Origin: Rhizobium sp. Q54
Lineage (GTDB): Bacteria; Pseudomonadota; Alphaproteobacteria; Rhizobiales; Beijerinckiaceae
DNA length: 6,262 nucleotides
Reading direction: 5' to 3'
NCBI GenBank assembly: GCA_945901195.1
Contig: CAMDKB010000277.1
Location: 1 to 6,262, forward strand
The notes under the pieces were generated by a model. It was given only the letters and a program-made list of their open reading frames with translations, had not been told where the DNA came from and did not search any database. Position numbers and translations under genes: made by a program. Numbering within the stretch: position 1 is the first letter of the stretch; every line of letters begins with the position of its first letter. Positions 6,029 through 6,262 of the stretch are shown here, piece after piece.

Positions 6029-6049
6029 GAGAAACCTTAGAGGATTCTC
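6029..6049. repeat. Interrupted palindrome in the ratA leader
   Basis: GAGAA (6029-6033) pairs with TTCTC (6045-6049), and CCT (6035-6037) with AGG (6041-6043), leaving one A-A mismatch and a TAG centre. It ends 18 nt upstream of the ratA ATG, where it could act as an operator or a small leader hairpin. The remaining ratA upstream sequence to 6117 shows no clear promoter. Confidence 0.35.
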
Positions 6050-6117
6050 GCCTAGGTAACACAGATGGTAAGGACGCGAGACCACACCAAGGATGTAATG
6101 ATATTTATTTACTAAAG

Positions 6118-6262
6118 GTAACTGCCCAGGTTCCTTCCTGCCACCGTGATTTTTATCCGATTTTCCTGGACCTATGAACCGGTTTCCGATTCAAGCATCG
6201 GATGGTCGCTGAATCGCCAGACGTTCCGTCCCGGGAAGAGCTGATCGCGCTGGTTCAGGCGC
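6118..6262 (+). mobile_element. Possible left end of an IS66-type insertion sequence (partial)
   Basis: A change from AT-rich sequence (ATTTATTTACTAAAG) to GTAACTGCCCAGGTTCC occurs at 6118, 84 nt before a rightward gene start with a transposase-like N-terminus. IS66-family terminal repeats, as I recall them, begin with GTAA, and short leaders before the transposase are usual in single-gene members. The other end and any 8-bp target duplication lie outside the window, so this is a tentative call. Confidence 0.25.
6202..6262 (+). CDS. Start of a rightward gene, possibly an IS66-type transposase (partial)
   Basis: Only 20 codons are visible: MVAESPDVPSREELIALVQA, open to the right edge. The SREELIALV motif is typical of the N-termini of IS66-family transposases, where it precedes a coiled-coil region of the form LxxRVAxLE. 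The ribosome binding site is weak. With so few residues the identity is uncertain; another protein with a helical N-terminus is possible. It is divergent from ratA. Confidence 0.4.
   Translation, partial: MVAESPDVPSREELIALVQA

Overview
The window looks like a chromosomal segment of a GC-rich alphaproteobacterium, probably of the Rhizobiales type. The evidence is gene content and order: a nifR3-type dusB running into ntrB, divergent from a fused ispDF that is followed by cinA, with ratA nearby. This neighbourhood is familiar from alphaproteobacteria, and the bifunctional IspDF fusion is typical of that class. The sequence does not support a genus call.

Layout. Positions 1-251 (minus) hold the start of ntrB, the nitrogen-regulation sensor kinase. 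It directly follows dusB (254-1276, minus), a tRNA-dihydrouridine synthase, and the two appear to form one operon. A short AT-rich divergent intergenic region (1277-1392) carries a near-consensus -10 box only 6 nt from the dusB start codon, the spacing expected of a leaderless mRNA. Rightward from there run ispDF (1393-2607), which catalyses two steps of the MEP isoprenoid pathway, and cinA/pncC (2609-3124), one nucleotide downstream.

On the other strand, converging on cinA, is a leftward group: ratA (5513-6010), a START/COQ10-like protein, overlaps by ATGA a gene for a periplasmic tricarboxylate-transporter (Bug/TctC)-type binding protein (4395-5516). A second, divergent copy of that family follows (3137-4234). 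No membrane components of such a transporter are in the window, so both binding proteins are orphans here, lying between housekeeping genes.

The right end (about 6060-6262) has a short AT-rich stretch and then the first 20 codons of a rightward gene. Its N-terminus resembles IS66-type transposases, so this may be the left end of an insertion sequence. lipA, often found beside ratA in this class, is not present there.

The most unusual signal is inside ispDF. A block of 32 consecutive codons (1687-1782) is about 18% G+C with nearly all third positions A or T, in a gene that is otherwise GC-rich. The frame is kept and the block spans the substrate-binding HDxxR motif. Other points of note are a 20-residue insertion in the glycine-rich loop of one binding protein, with a 9-bp direct repeat around it, and a pair of cysteines spaced identically in both binding proteins. 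I saw no tRNA, rRNA or CRISPR array, and no new multi-gene defence or metabolic system.
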